Positions 1-5,550 of a stretch of DNA of 33,027 nucleotides are shown piece after piece. This DNA is from Aerococcus sp. HMSC062A02 (GTDB lineage Bacteria; Bacillota; Bacilli; Lactobacillales; Aerococcaceae): assembly GCF_001809535.1 (NCBI RefSeq), contig NZ_KV797935.1, positions 84,187 to 117,213 of the forward strand, read 5' to 3'. The position numbers and the translations under genes are program-made. Positions within the stretch are counted from its first letter, which is position 1. Each line of letters starts with the position of its first letter. The notes below the pieces were generated by a model that saw only the letters and a program-made list of their open reading frames with translations, did no database searches and was not told the DNA's origin.

Positions 1-34
1 TCATCCAAGCCTAAGCGCCAAGTCTCACACCCTT
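1..34. repeat. Family A right arm, cut by the window start
   Basis: The first 34 bases match 2981-3014 (ATCCAAGCCTA, then GCGCCAAGTCTCACACCCTT) with one difference. This is the right half of a family A element whose left half is outside the window. It overlaps the last codons of the lysR gene. Confidence 0.75.
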
Positions 35-951
35 TGTTTTTCTAAGCCTTCTTTTAGGCAGTCTTCTAGGATGCTGATGAATTCTTTGGCGATGGGGTTG
101 GGGGTGTGGCTGTCGTTGGTGAGGTAGCCGATTTCGATTTCTTCGCTGGAGTCGAGGGGGATGGCGATGATGTCTTCGCCGTTGAGGTTGGCGTTGATGA
201 TGCCCGAGGAGATGGTGTAGCCGTTGAGGCCGATCATGAGGTTGAAGATGGTGGCCCGGTCGCTGACGACGATGGATTGTTTGGCGTCCTGGTCAGCGTG
301 GACTTCTTCCCAGAAGTAGAAGGAGTTGTGCTTGCCCTGGTCGAAGTTGAGTCGGGGGTAGGGGGCTAGGTCCTCGAAGGTCAGGCGCTTCTTATGGGCC
401 AGGGGGTGTCCCTTGTAGGTGAAGATATGAGGTTTGGCGGTGACTAGGGGGGTGAAGCTGAGGTGCTTGTCGGAGAGGACCCGGTCAATGATCTGTCGGT
501 TGTAGTGGCTGCGGTAGATGACCCCCAATTCACTCCGCAATTGGTAGACCTCTTCGATGACTTCATAGGTTCGGACTTCTTTCACCGAGGCTTGGAAGGC
601 CTTGTCCTGGTGGCGCTTGAGCAGGCGGGAGAAGGCCTCGACGACAAAGGCATAGTGGTGGCAGACGACAGAGAAGATGGGCAGGGCTGGTGGTTCCTTG
701 TCGAAGTAGCGGCGCTCAACCAGCTGCATTTGCTCCAGGATTTGGTTGGCATATTGGAGGAATTCCTCGCCGTCCGTGGTCAGAGAGATCCCTCGCGAGC
801 TCCGGGTGAAGAGGGTGACGTCCAGTTCCTTTTCCAGTTTGGTCATGGCATTGGATAGAGAAGGTTGGGAGATATAGAGTTTGTTGGCAGCCTGGCTGAG
901 GGACAGCTCGCTGGCGATGGTTTGGAAATATTTAAAGTCTTCGAGGCGCAT
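25..951 (-). CDS. LysR family transcriptional regulator
   Basis: This is a DNA-binding regulator of the LysR type. The first ~65 residues form the winged helix-turn-helix, with the typical SLSQAANKLYISQPSLSNAM stretch at about residues 16-36. The rest is a substrate-binding-like effector domain. At ~308 residues it has the normal family length. An upstream TTG at 969 is in frame, but ATG 951 has a good AAAGGAG site a few bases upstream and gives the standard N-terminus MRLEDFKYF. It is divergent from a methionine synthase-like gene, with a dyad GCTATAG-N7-CTATAGC between them, so it may control that gene (inference). The effector is unknown. The last codons and the TGA stop lie inside the right end (CTCACACCCTTTG) of a family A repeat, so the C-terminus appears to have been set by the repeat. 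No intrinsic terminator is visible. Confidence 0.93.
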   Translation of the reverse strand: MRLEDFKYFQTIASELSLSQAANKLYISQPSLSNAMTKLEKELDVTLFTRSSRGISLTTDGEEFLQYANQILEQMQLVERRYFDKEPPALPIFSVVCHHYAFVVEAFSRLLKRHQDKAFQASVKEVRTYEVIEEVYQLRSELGVIYRSHYNRQIIDRVLSDKHLSFTPLVTAKPHIFTYKGHPLAHKKRLTFEDLAPYPRLNFDQGKHNSFYFWEEVHADQDAKQSIVVSDRATIFNLMIGLNGYTISSGIINANLNGEDIIAIPLDSSEEIEIGYLTNDSHTPNPIAKEFISILEDCLKEGLEKQRV

Positions 952-976
952 GGTCTGGCTCCTTTTCAAAAGATTG

Positions 977-997
977 GCTATAGTCTACCGCTATAGC
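977..997. promoter_or_regulatory. Candidate LysR operator between lysR and the metE-like gene
   Basis: GCTATAG, seven bases, then CTATAGC form a 21-bp inverted repeat in the divergent intergenic region. LysR regulators classically bind dyads of about this size (T-N11-A type). A -10-like TATAGT at 1041-1046 lies before the metE-like gene; its -35 is poor, as expected for an activated promoter. The assignment to the adjacent regulator is inference. Confidence 0.5.
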
Positions 998-1072
998 TAG
1001 CTCTTGTAAATAGATATTTCAAATTTTTCTGGCCTTCGCGTATAGTAAGAGTCAAGAAAGCGAGTGATTGAC

Positions 1073-2257
1073 ATGACAACTTTTTCCAAACGATTCTTAA
1101 CAGTAGGCTCTCTCCTACGTCCAAAAGAACTTTTAAAATATAAAAATGAAATTGAAAAACGCGATGACATTACTTATCCCTTCTATGATGACCTGCCAGG
1201 CTACAAGGAAGCTGAAGAAGCAGCAGTCAAGGACATTGTGGCCAAGCAAGTGGCCCATGGTCTGACCGAAATCTCTGATGGGGAATTCCAACGCTCACTC
1301 TGGCACTTGGACTTTGCCTGGGGCCTACAGGGGATCGACCGCTATATCAATGATTCCGGCTACCACTTCTACGAAGAGGATGAAGATGGCAACAAGCAGG
1401 ACTATGAAACCCGACGCGATATCGGCCTCCATGTGACCGGTAAATTATCGGGCAAGAACCATCCTTTCGTCGACCACTTCAAGCTGGTCAAGGAACTTGC
1501 GCCAGAGGATGTGGCGGTTAAACACACCATCTTCGCGCCGGGCCACCTCTACTTTGAATTATTGGCTCTTGGTGAAATCGGCGAAGGCAAGTTCTATTCT
1601 GACCTAGCTGAATTCCGCCATGACCTAGCTCATGCTTACAAGGAATTCGTTAAGGAATATGCGGAAGCTGGAGCTGAAATTCTCCAAATTGACGACTGTA
1701 TCTGGGCCAGTTTTGTCGGTGATGAGGATGAAATCCGCTTAGACTCCCTAGACTTCGATGGGTCCAGCTTCTCTAAGGAAGAACTGGCTAATCAATTGAT
1801 TGAATTGAACAATGCGGTAGCTGACTATGCCCATGAACTGGGGCTCAGAGTCTACGGCCACAACTGCCGGGGGAACTTTGCTTCTCGGGCCTTCACAGAT
1901 GGCGCCTATACAGAAGTCGCCCAGTACTTCCTGGCTCGTCAGCACTATGACCGCTTCTACTTAGAATGGGATGACGAACGGGCCGGTAGCTTGTCTGCAC
2001 TCGAGGTCTTCAAAGACCGCCCAGATGTGGAAGTCGTTGTGGGTGCCCTGTCTTCTAAGACGGCTGGTTTGGATGACGCGGACCGTGCCCTCCGCCTCCT
2101 CGACGAAGCGACCAAGTACATTCCTAAAGAAAACTTATACCTCTCCCACCAATGTGGCTTTGCTTCTTGCGACTGCGGCAATGAATTGACCGAAGACCAG
2201 CAGTGGGCTAAGATCGACCAAGGCCATGAGATCGCCTACCAGTTCTTTGGGGAATAG
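1073..2257 (+). CDS. Core-MetE-like cobalamin-independent methionine synthase family protein
   Basis: This protein matches the C-terminal catalytic barrel of MetE, as in the stand-alone YxjG/YxjH-type proteins. These are thought to transfer a methyl group to homocysteine or a related thiol. The zinc ligands of MetE can be followed: HNC (H266 and C268 counted from GTG 1064), E301 in YLEWDDE and C364 in SHQCGFASC. The substrate-side motif DGEFQRSLWHLDF is present near residue 72. About 395 residues is normal for stand-alone members, and there is no N-terminal MetE half. ATG 1073 is preferred; GTG 1064 is in frame but its purine-rich AAGAAAG is too close. It stands alone behind a candidate LysR operator and ends in two hairpin terminators. 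The methyl donor (folate, methylcobalamin or S-methylmethionine) cannot be read from the sequence. Confidence 0.88.
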   Translation: MTTFSKRFLTVGSLLRPKELLKYKNEIEKRDDITYPFYDDLPGYKEAEEAAVKDIVAKQVAHGLTEISDGEFQRSLWHLDFAWGLQGIDRYINDSGYHFYEEDEDGNKQDYETRRDIGLHVTGKLSGKNHPFVDHFKLVKELAPEDVAVKHTIFAPGHLYFELLALGEIGEGKFYSDLAEFRHDLAHAYKEFVKEYAEAGAEILQIDDCIWASFVGDEDEIRLDSLDFDGSSFSKEELANQLIELNNAVADYAHELGLRVYGHNCRGNFASRAFTDGAYTEVAQYFLARQHYDRFYLEWDDERAGSLSALEVFKDRPDVEVVVGALSSKTAGLDDADRALRLLDEATKYIPKENLYLSHQCGFASCDCGNELTEDQQWAKIDQGHEIAYQFFGE

Positions 2258-2297
2258 GATGATTTTGTGAAAAAATATTCTGCTTACAAGATGAAAT

Positions 2298-2355
2298 GTG
2301 CTGGTGAGCATACGTTTCGCTGTTGAATTTGGGCCTTAGATAGGCCCGGTGCATA
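2298..2355 (+). repeat. Family D remnant (left arm with a mini-hairpin)
   Basis: GTGCTGGTGAGCATACGTTTCGC matches, in pieces, the left end of the full family D copies at 10.8, 11.2 and 18.0 kb. The interior is replaced by a short hairpin (GGGCCT, TAGAT, AGGCCC at 2331-2347). It starts ~40 bases after the metE-like stop codon, the same position relative to a gene end as the full copies at 10805 and 18026. Confidence 0.5.
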
Positions 2356-2396
2356 AAGAGACTGCTCTTTCAATAACTAGTATGTTTATTCATCTC

Positions 2397-2463
2397 AAGC
2401 TCCTCTTTATTAGGGGAGCTTTTGACAGTTAAAAAGGCTGGAGCTAAGTTTCCAGCCTTTTTT
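2397..2463 (+). terminator. Tandem intrinsic terminators after the metE-like gene
   Basis: Two hairpins follow each other. AAGCTCC pairs with GGAGCTT at 2397-2421 and is followed by TTTTG. GGCTGGA pairs with TCCAGCC at 2436-2457, flanked by A5 and T6, so the second could act on both strands. Confidence 0.8.
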
Positions 2464-2525
2464 GGTGCAGATAATTAACGGAGCTAAGTGTGCTTGTTCA
2501 TAGCCTTAGATAGGGTCGAAGTATG

Positions 2526-2730
2526 AAGCCACACTTAAAGACTCTGTTTGGGTATTAGATGTTGCCAAGCCACACTGGATGGCTTTGTTTGGGTGTTGAA
2601 ACTTGTCAATCCACACTCGGGGCCTCTGTTTGAATGTTGAATAAGGTCAACCCACACTCCGAGCTTTTGAGTGGGTGTCGGGAGTCGCTAAGCCACAATT
2701 GTAAGCTTTGATTGAGGGTTAGATTATTTA
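2526..2730. repeat. Family B 41-bp tandem repeats (about five units)
   Basis: Units start at 2526, 2567, 2608, 2649 and 2690, exactly 41 bp apart. Each begins AA(G/T/C)CCACA and has a GCTTT/GCCTC-like centre. Units carry a dyad, for example CCCACACTC with GAGTGGG in the fourth. The array runs directly into family A elements from about 2736. The 2258-3255 interval has no credible gene; short ORFs across it are repeat sequence. Confidence 0.75.
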
Positions 2731-2735
2731 AAAAT

Positions 2736-2776
2736 ATTTGCTCCAGTGGTCTACTTCTAAACGTGCGCTCTCACAC
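2736..2776. repeat. Family A right-arm remnant
   Basis: TTTGCTCCAGTGGTCTACTTCT followed by CTCTCACAC corresponds to the right half of a family A hairpin (compare TTTGCTCCAGAGGTC in the 26-kb array). The left half is missing. Confidence 0.6.
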
Positions 2777-2780
2777 TATT

Positions 2781-2894
2781 AGTTGGGTTCGACTTGGCAG
2801 CTTTCGTGTCACTTCACAAGTCTCCGCCGCAGTCTTGCAGACTTCTCTGGTGACTTGCTCCAGCGAAAGGAAGCTAATCGCGCGCCCTCACACT
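2781..2894. repeat. Family A hairpin repeat with mismatched (chimeric) outer arms
   Basis: It has the left flank AGTTGGGTTCG and right flank CTCACAC. The inner arms pair (AGCTTTCG region with CGAAAGGAAGCT; CAAGTC with GACTTG) and the apex is AGTCT-TGC-AGACT. The outermost arms do not pair: the left is ACTTGGC and the right is GCGCGCC. Each of these matches the arm of a different neighbour (the 2898 copy and the 26458 copy). Confidence 0.75.
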
Positions 2895-2897
2895 ATT

Positions 2898-3013
2898 AGT
2901 TGGGTTCGACTTGGCAGGCTTGGAGTGATTTCACAAGTAAGGAACGAGCGAATGCTTCGCTCTCATCCTTACTTGCTCCAATCATCCAAGCCTAGGCGCC
3001 AAGTCTCACACCC
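2898..3013. repeat. Family A hairpin repeat (apex class II)
   Basis: Nested stems: GACTTGGC with GCCAAGTC, AGGCTTGG with CCAAGCCT, CAAGTAAGGA with TCCTTACTTG, and apex GAGCGAA-TGC-TTCGCTC. The right arm carries an unpaired AGGC between the two outer stems. Flanks are GTTGGGTTC and CTCACACCC. Its right half is nearly identical to the remnant at 1-34. Confidence 0.85.
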
Positions 3014-3017
3014 TTCC

Positions 3018-3135
3018 TAGTCGGGTTCGAAAAGGCAGAAAGGGAGTGACTTCAGAAAAGTGGAACGACCGGCTAAAGCCGCTCTTATCCGCTTTTCCTC
3101 TAGTCATCCCTTTCTAGACGCCTTTTCTCACACCC
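3018..3135. repeat. Family A hairpin repeat (apex class II)
   Basis: Stems: AAAAGGC with GCCTTTT, AGAAAGGG with CCCTTTCT, TGACT with AGTCA, GAAAAG with CTTTTC, apex CGGCT-AAA-GCCG. There is an unpaired AGAC on the right arm. Flanks are TAGTCGGGTTCG and CTCACACCC. Confidence 0.85.
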
Positions 3136-3139
3136 TGTG

Positions 3140-3254
3140 TAGTCGGGTTCGAGGATGCAGAAAGGGCTCCTCTTCGCAAATGGGAACGACCGGCTAAAGC
3201 CGTTCTTATCCCATTTGCTCCAGAGGTCCCTTTCTCCCGCATCCTCTCACACCC
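3140..3254. repeat. Family A hairpin repeat (outer stem of array type 1, apex class II)
   Basis: Outer stems GAGGATGC with GCATCCTC and AGAAAGGG with CCCTTTCT are those of the 26102, 26339 and 26696 copies. The apex is the class II form (GGGAACGA, CGGCTAAAGCCG, TCTTATCCC) of its left neighbour. The right end CACACCC stops 1 bp before the SDR stop codon. Confidence 0.85.
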
Positions 3255-3255
3255 T

Positions 3256-4020
3256 TTAAGGTCTTTGGTTTTGGCCGCCGTCTACGTCTAGGGTGCGGCC
3301 GGTGATCATTTTGCCGGCGGGGCTGGCGAGGTAGAGGCAGGTGCCGCCGACGTGGGTGGCGCCGTCTGGAAATTGCCGGGCGGGGACGCTAGCGAGGACG
3401 GCTTGGTATTCTTCGGGGTGTTCTTTGGACCACTCTTCGAAGGCAGGGGTGAGGACGGCGGGGCAGATGGCATTGGTGTTGATGCCGTACTGGCTCCATT
3501 CGGTCGCTGCTACCCGGGTGAGCCCGCGGATGGCTTCTTTGGTCGCAGCATAGGAGGCGAAGCCGGCCATACCCGTGATGCCTGCGCCCGATCCCATGTT
3601 GATGATAGTTCCTTTGCTTTCCTTGAGGAGGGGGAAGCAGGCCTTCATATAGTTGAAGGTCCCGTAGAGGCCGGAATTAATGGCCAGGCGGAAGTCGTCC
3701 AGGGTCTGGTCTTCCAGGGCAATGCCGGTGTTCACAGCCTGGGCATTGTTGATGAGGACATCGATTCGCCCTAGCTTGTCCACAATGGCCGCAACCACTT
3801 CTTGGACCCGGTCTTCTTCACCGCCATCGGCCACGAAGTAGTGGATCTGTGCTTCATAGCGGTCGCGGAAGTCTTCGACGGTGGCAACTAAAGTTTTTTC
3901 CGTTCGCCCGGTAATGACCACCTGGTAGTGGGCCTGGCAGAAGGCTTCGGTAATATCGCGGCCCAGTCCCGAACCGCCTCCGGTAATAATGGCGACCTTG
4001 TCTTGATTTTCTCTTGTCAT
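3256..4020 (-). CDS. SDR family NAD(P)-dependent oxidoreductase
   Basis: This is a classical short-chain dehydrogenase/reductase of 254 residues. The Rossmann glycine motif is TGGGSGLG at 13-20. The catalytic residues are S144 (in NMGSGAG), Y157 and K161 (YAATK). The usual NNAG structural motif is NNAQ at 91-94, a small departure from the family consensus. The C-terminal GRTLDVDGGQ is typical. The substrate is not predictable, and FabG-like or 2,4-dienoyl-CoA reductase-like roles are possible. It is monocistronic on the minus strand. Its stop codon is 1 bp from the end of the family A repeat at 3254, so its 3' UTR would run antisense through the repeat cluster. There is no other terminator before the array. 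Confidence 0.9.
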   Translation of the reverse strand: MTRENQDKVAIITGGGSGLGRDITEAFCQAHYQVVITGRTEKTLVATVEDFRDRYEAQIHYFVADGGEEDRVQEVVAAIVDKLGRIDVLINNAQAVNTGIALEDQTLDDFRLAINSGLYGTFNYMKACFPLLKESKGTIINMGSGAGITGMAGFASYAATKEAIRGLTRVAATEWSQYGINTNAICPAVLTPAFEEWSKEHPEEYQAVLASVPARQFPDGATHVGGTCLYLASPAGKMITGRTLDVDGGQNQRP

Positions 4021-4121
4021 CTCTTAGCACTCCTTTATTTCTTGAACTTATGTCCAGTATAGCATCTTCCAAGCGACAATGCTGGTCCAAATAAGAGGGC
4101 TTTCTCTATCTCTTAACTAGG

Positions 4122-4709
4122 CTAAGAAATCAGCTGATAAGGTGGGATACGTTTGGCCTGGTCAATGAACTGGGCGATATCTTCGGGGCTTTCCTGGCCC
4201 CCGCGTTGGATCCAGAGCCTGATGATGCTAACGACACTAGATAGAAGGACCTCCTTGGCATAGGGAAGGGGGAGGTCTTTAGGGGGAAAGTTAAGCCGGT
4301 CGCTCGCCTCCACTTTGGCGCTAATTAAGCGGCTGAGGATGTCCTTAACTTTAATCATAAAATGGGGATCACCCTGGGGGCTAGCCAGGGCTTGGACCAG
4401 GGTGAACTGGCTCTCGACATATTGGAGGGCTTCCAGGATGGCAGCGTAAGGGATCAGGCTGAGCGCGTCCACTTCCTGGCCTTGCTGATATTCTTCTTTA
4501 AAGAAAATTGCCTCAAGTTCGTCCATAATTTCTTCTTCTAGCTGGTCCATCAGGTCAAACTTGTCTACATAGTGCAGGTAGAAGGTGCCACGGTTAATGC
4601 TGGAGCGGCGGGCAAGATCGCTAACCGTGAGACTGTCGAAACCAACTTCATGGATTAGTTCGATAAAGGCGGCCTTGATTTTATCTTTACTTGCGGTCTG
4701 TCTTTTCAT
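4122..4709 (-). CDS. TetR/AcrR family transcriptional repressor
   Basis: The protein has 195 residues with an N-terminal TetR helix-turn-helix: LTVSDLARRSSINRGTFYLH lies at about residues 25-44, followed by YVDKFDLMDQ. The C-terminal part is the variable ligand and dimer domain (TetR_C-like). It is divergent from an ABC exporter operon. Two near-identical palindromes of the ATCAACA-N3-TGTTGAT type lie between, one near its own start and one just downstream of the exporter -10. It therefore probably represses both itself and the exporter until an inducer, perhaps an exported compound, binds (inference from layout). Confidence 0.93.
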   Translation of the reverse strand: MKRQTASKDKIKAAFIELIHEVGFDSLTVSDLARRSSINRGTFYLHYVDKFDLMDQLEEEIMDELEAIFFKEEYQQGQEVDALSLIPYAAILEALQYVESQFTLVQALASPQGDPHFMIKVKDILSRLISAKVEASDRLNFPPKDLPLPYAKEVLLSSVVSIIRLWIQRGGQESPEDIAQFIDQAKRIPPYQLIS

Positions 4710-4734
4710 GCCTACTTATCCTTTCTTTGCTTAA

Positions 4735-4751
4735 ATCAACAGATTGTTGAT
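4735..4751. promoter_or_regulatory. TetR operator O1
   Basis: ATCAACA-GAT-TGTTGAT is a perfect 17-bp dyad located 25 bp upstream of the tetR start. It shares its sequence with O2 at 4803-4819. Confidence 0.7.
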
Positions 4752-4759
4752 ATTGATGA

Positions 4760-4788
4760 TTGTTTTCTATTCACTCTTATTTTATACT
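4760..4788 (+). promoter_or_regulatory. Promoter of the ABC exporter operon
   Basis: TTGTTT (4760-4765), 17 bases, then TATACT (4783-4788). It lies between the two TetR operators, so O2 would cover the start of the transcript. Confidence 0.65.
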
Positions 4789-4802
4789 GGCTGCGTAGTT
4801 AA

Positions 4803-4819
4803 ATCAACACGTTGTTTAT
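4803..4819. promoter_or_regulatory. TetR operator O2
   Basis: ATCAACA-CGT-TGTTTAT is the same dyad as O1 with one mismatch. It sits 15-31 bp downstream of the exporter -10 and before the ribosome binding site AAGGAG (4823-4828). Confidence 0.65.
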
Positions 4820-4837
4820 ATAAAGGAGAGAGTAAGA

Positions 4838-5539
4838 TTGGCTTATATTGAAATGGTAAAAAGTTCCAAGTTTTATGAGATGGGGGATAACCGCATTGTG
4901 GCCAATGACCAGGTGTCCTTTGAGGTTGAAAAAGGAGAGCTAGCCATCATTCTAGGCGCATCAGGTGCGGGTAAATCGACGGTCTTGAATATCTTGGCCG
5001 GTATGGACAGCAATGATGAGGGCCAGATCCTGGTCGATGGCCAGGATATCTCAAATTATAGTTCCCAGGCCTTGACCCAGTACCGACGGGAGGCGATTGG
5101 TTTTGTCTTCCAATTTTATAACTTAGTTCCTAATTTGACGGCCTTAGAGAATGTGGAATTAGCCACCGAAATTGTTAAGGATGCCTTAGATCCGGTTGAA
5201 ACCCTTCAGTCAGTCGGCTTGGATGAGCGGATGGGAAACTTTCCTTCCCAGCTTTCAGGTGGGGAGCAGCAGCGGGTGTCAATTGCTCGTGCGCTTGCTA
5301 AGCGGCCCAAGCTCTTGCTCTGTGACGAACCAACGGGAGCTTTGGACTATCAAACAGGCAAGCAGGTCCTGCAAATTCTCCAAGACAAGTGTCGAAAAGA
5401 GGGGACGACCGTTATTATTGTCACCCATAATGCGGCTCTGGCTCCGATGGCCGACCGGGTGATCCGGATGCGGGACGCTAGGGTCGAGACGGTTGAGCTA
5501 AACGATAAGCCCGCAGATATTGCAGCAATTGAATGGTAG
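4838..5539 (+). CDS. ABC transporter ATP-binding protein (MacB/LolD-type)
   Basis: This is a 233-residue ATPase with all ABC motifs: Walker [10 protein letters not shown] (40-48), Q-loop Q92, signature LSGGEQQR (139-146), Walker B LLLCDEP (159-165), D-loop GALD, and the H-loop histidine in VTHN near 197. The sequence resembles the LolD/MacB/FtsE class, which partners FtsX-like permeases. Translation starts at TTG 4838 behind AAGGAGAG. It is co-transcribed with the downstream permease, whose likely start is 11 bp after this stop. Control is by the divergent TetR repressor (inference). Likely role: energising export of, or defence against, a peptide, lipid or drug. Confidence 0.95.
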   Translation: MAYIEMVKSSKFYEMGDNRIVANDQVSFEVEKGELAIILGASGAGKSTVLNILAGMDSNDEGQILVDGQDISNYSSQALTQYRREAIGFVFQFYNLVPNLTALENVELATEIVKDALDPVETLQSVGLDERMGNFPSQLSGGEQQRVSIARALAKRPKLLLCDEPTGALDYQTGKQVLQILQDKCRKEGTTVIIVTHNAALAPMADRVIRMRDARVETVELNDKPADIAAIEW

Positions 5540-5550
5540 GGGGTGACAAG

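Noticed and set aside
2712-3020. 102-codon open frame in the first repeat cluster
   Set aside because: It is composed of family A sequence; no ribosome binding site or protein-like composition.
3140-3152. tRNA-like T-arm (GGGTTCGA) in family A flanks
   Set aside because: The octamer matches the T-loop motif, but no acceptor, D or anticodon stems can be formed around it.
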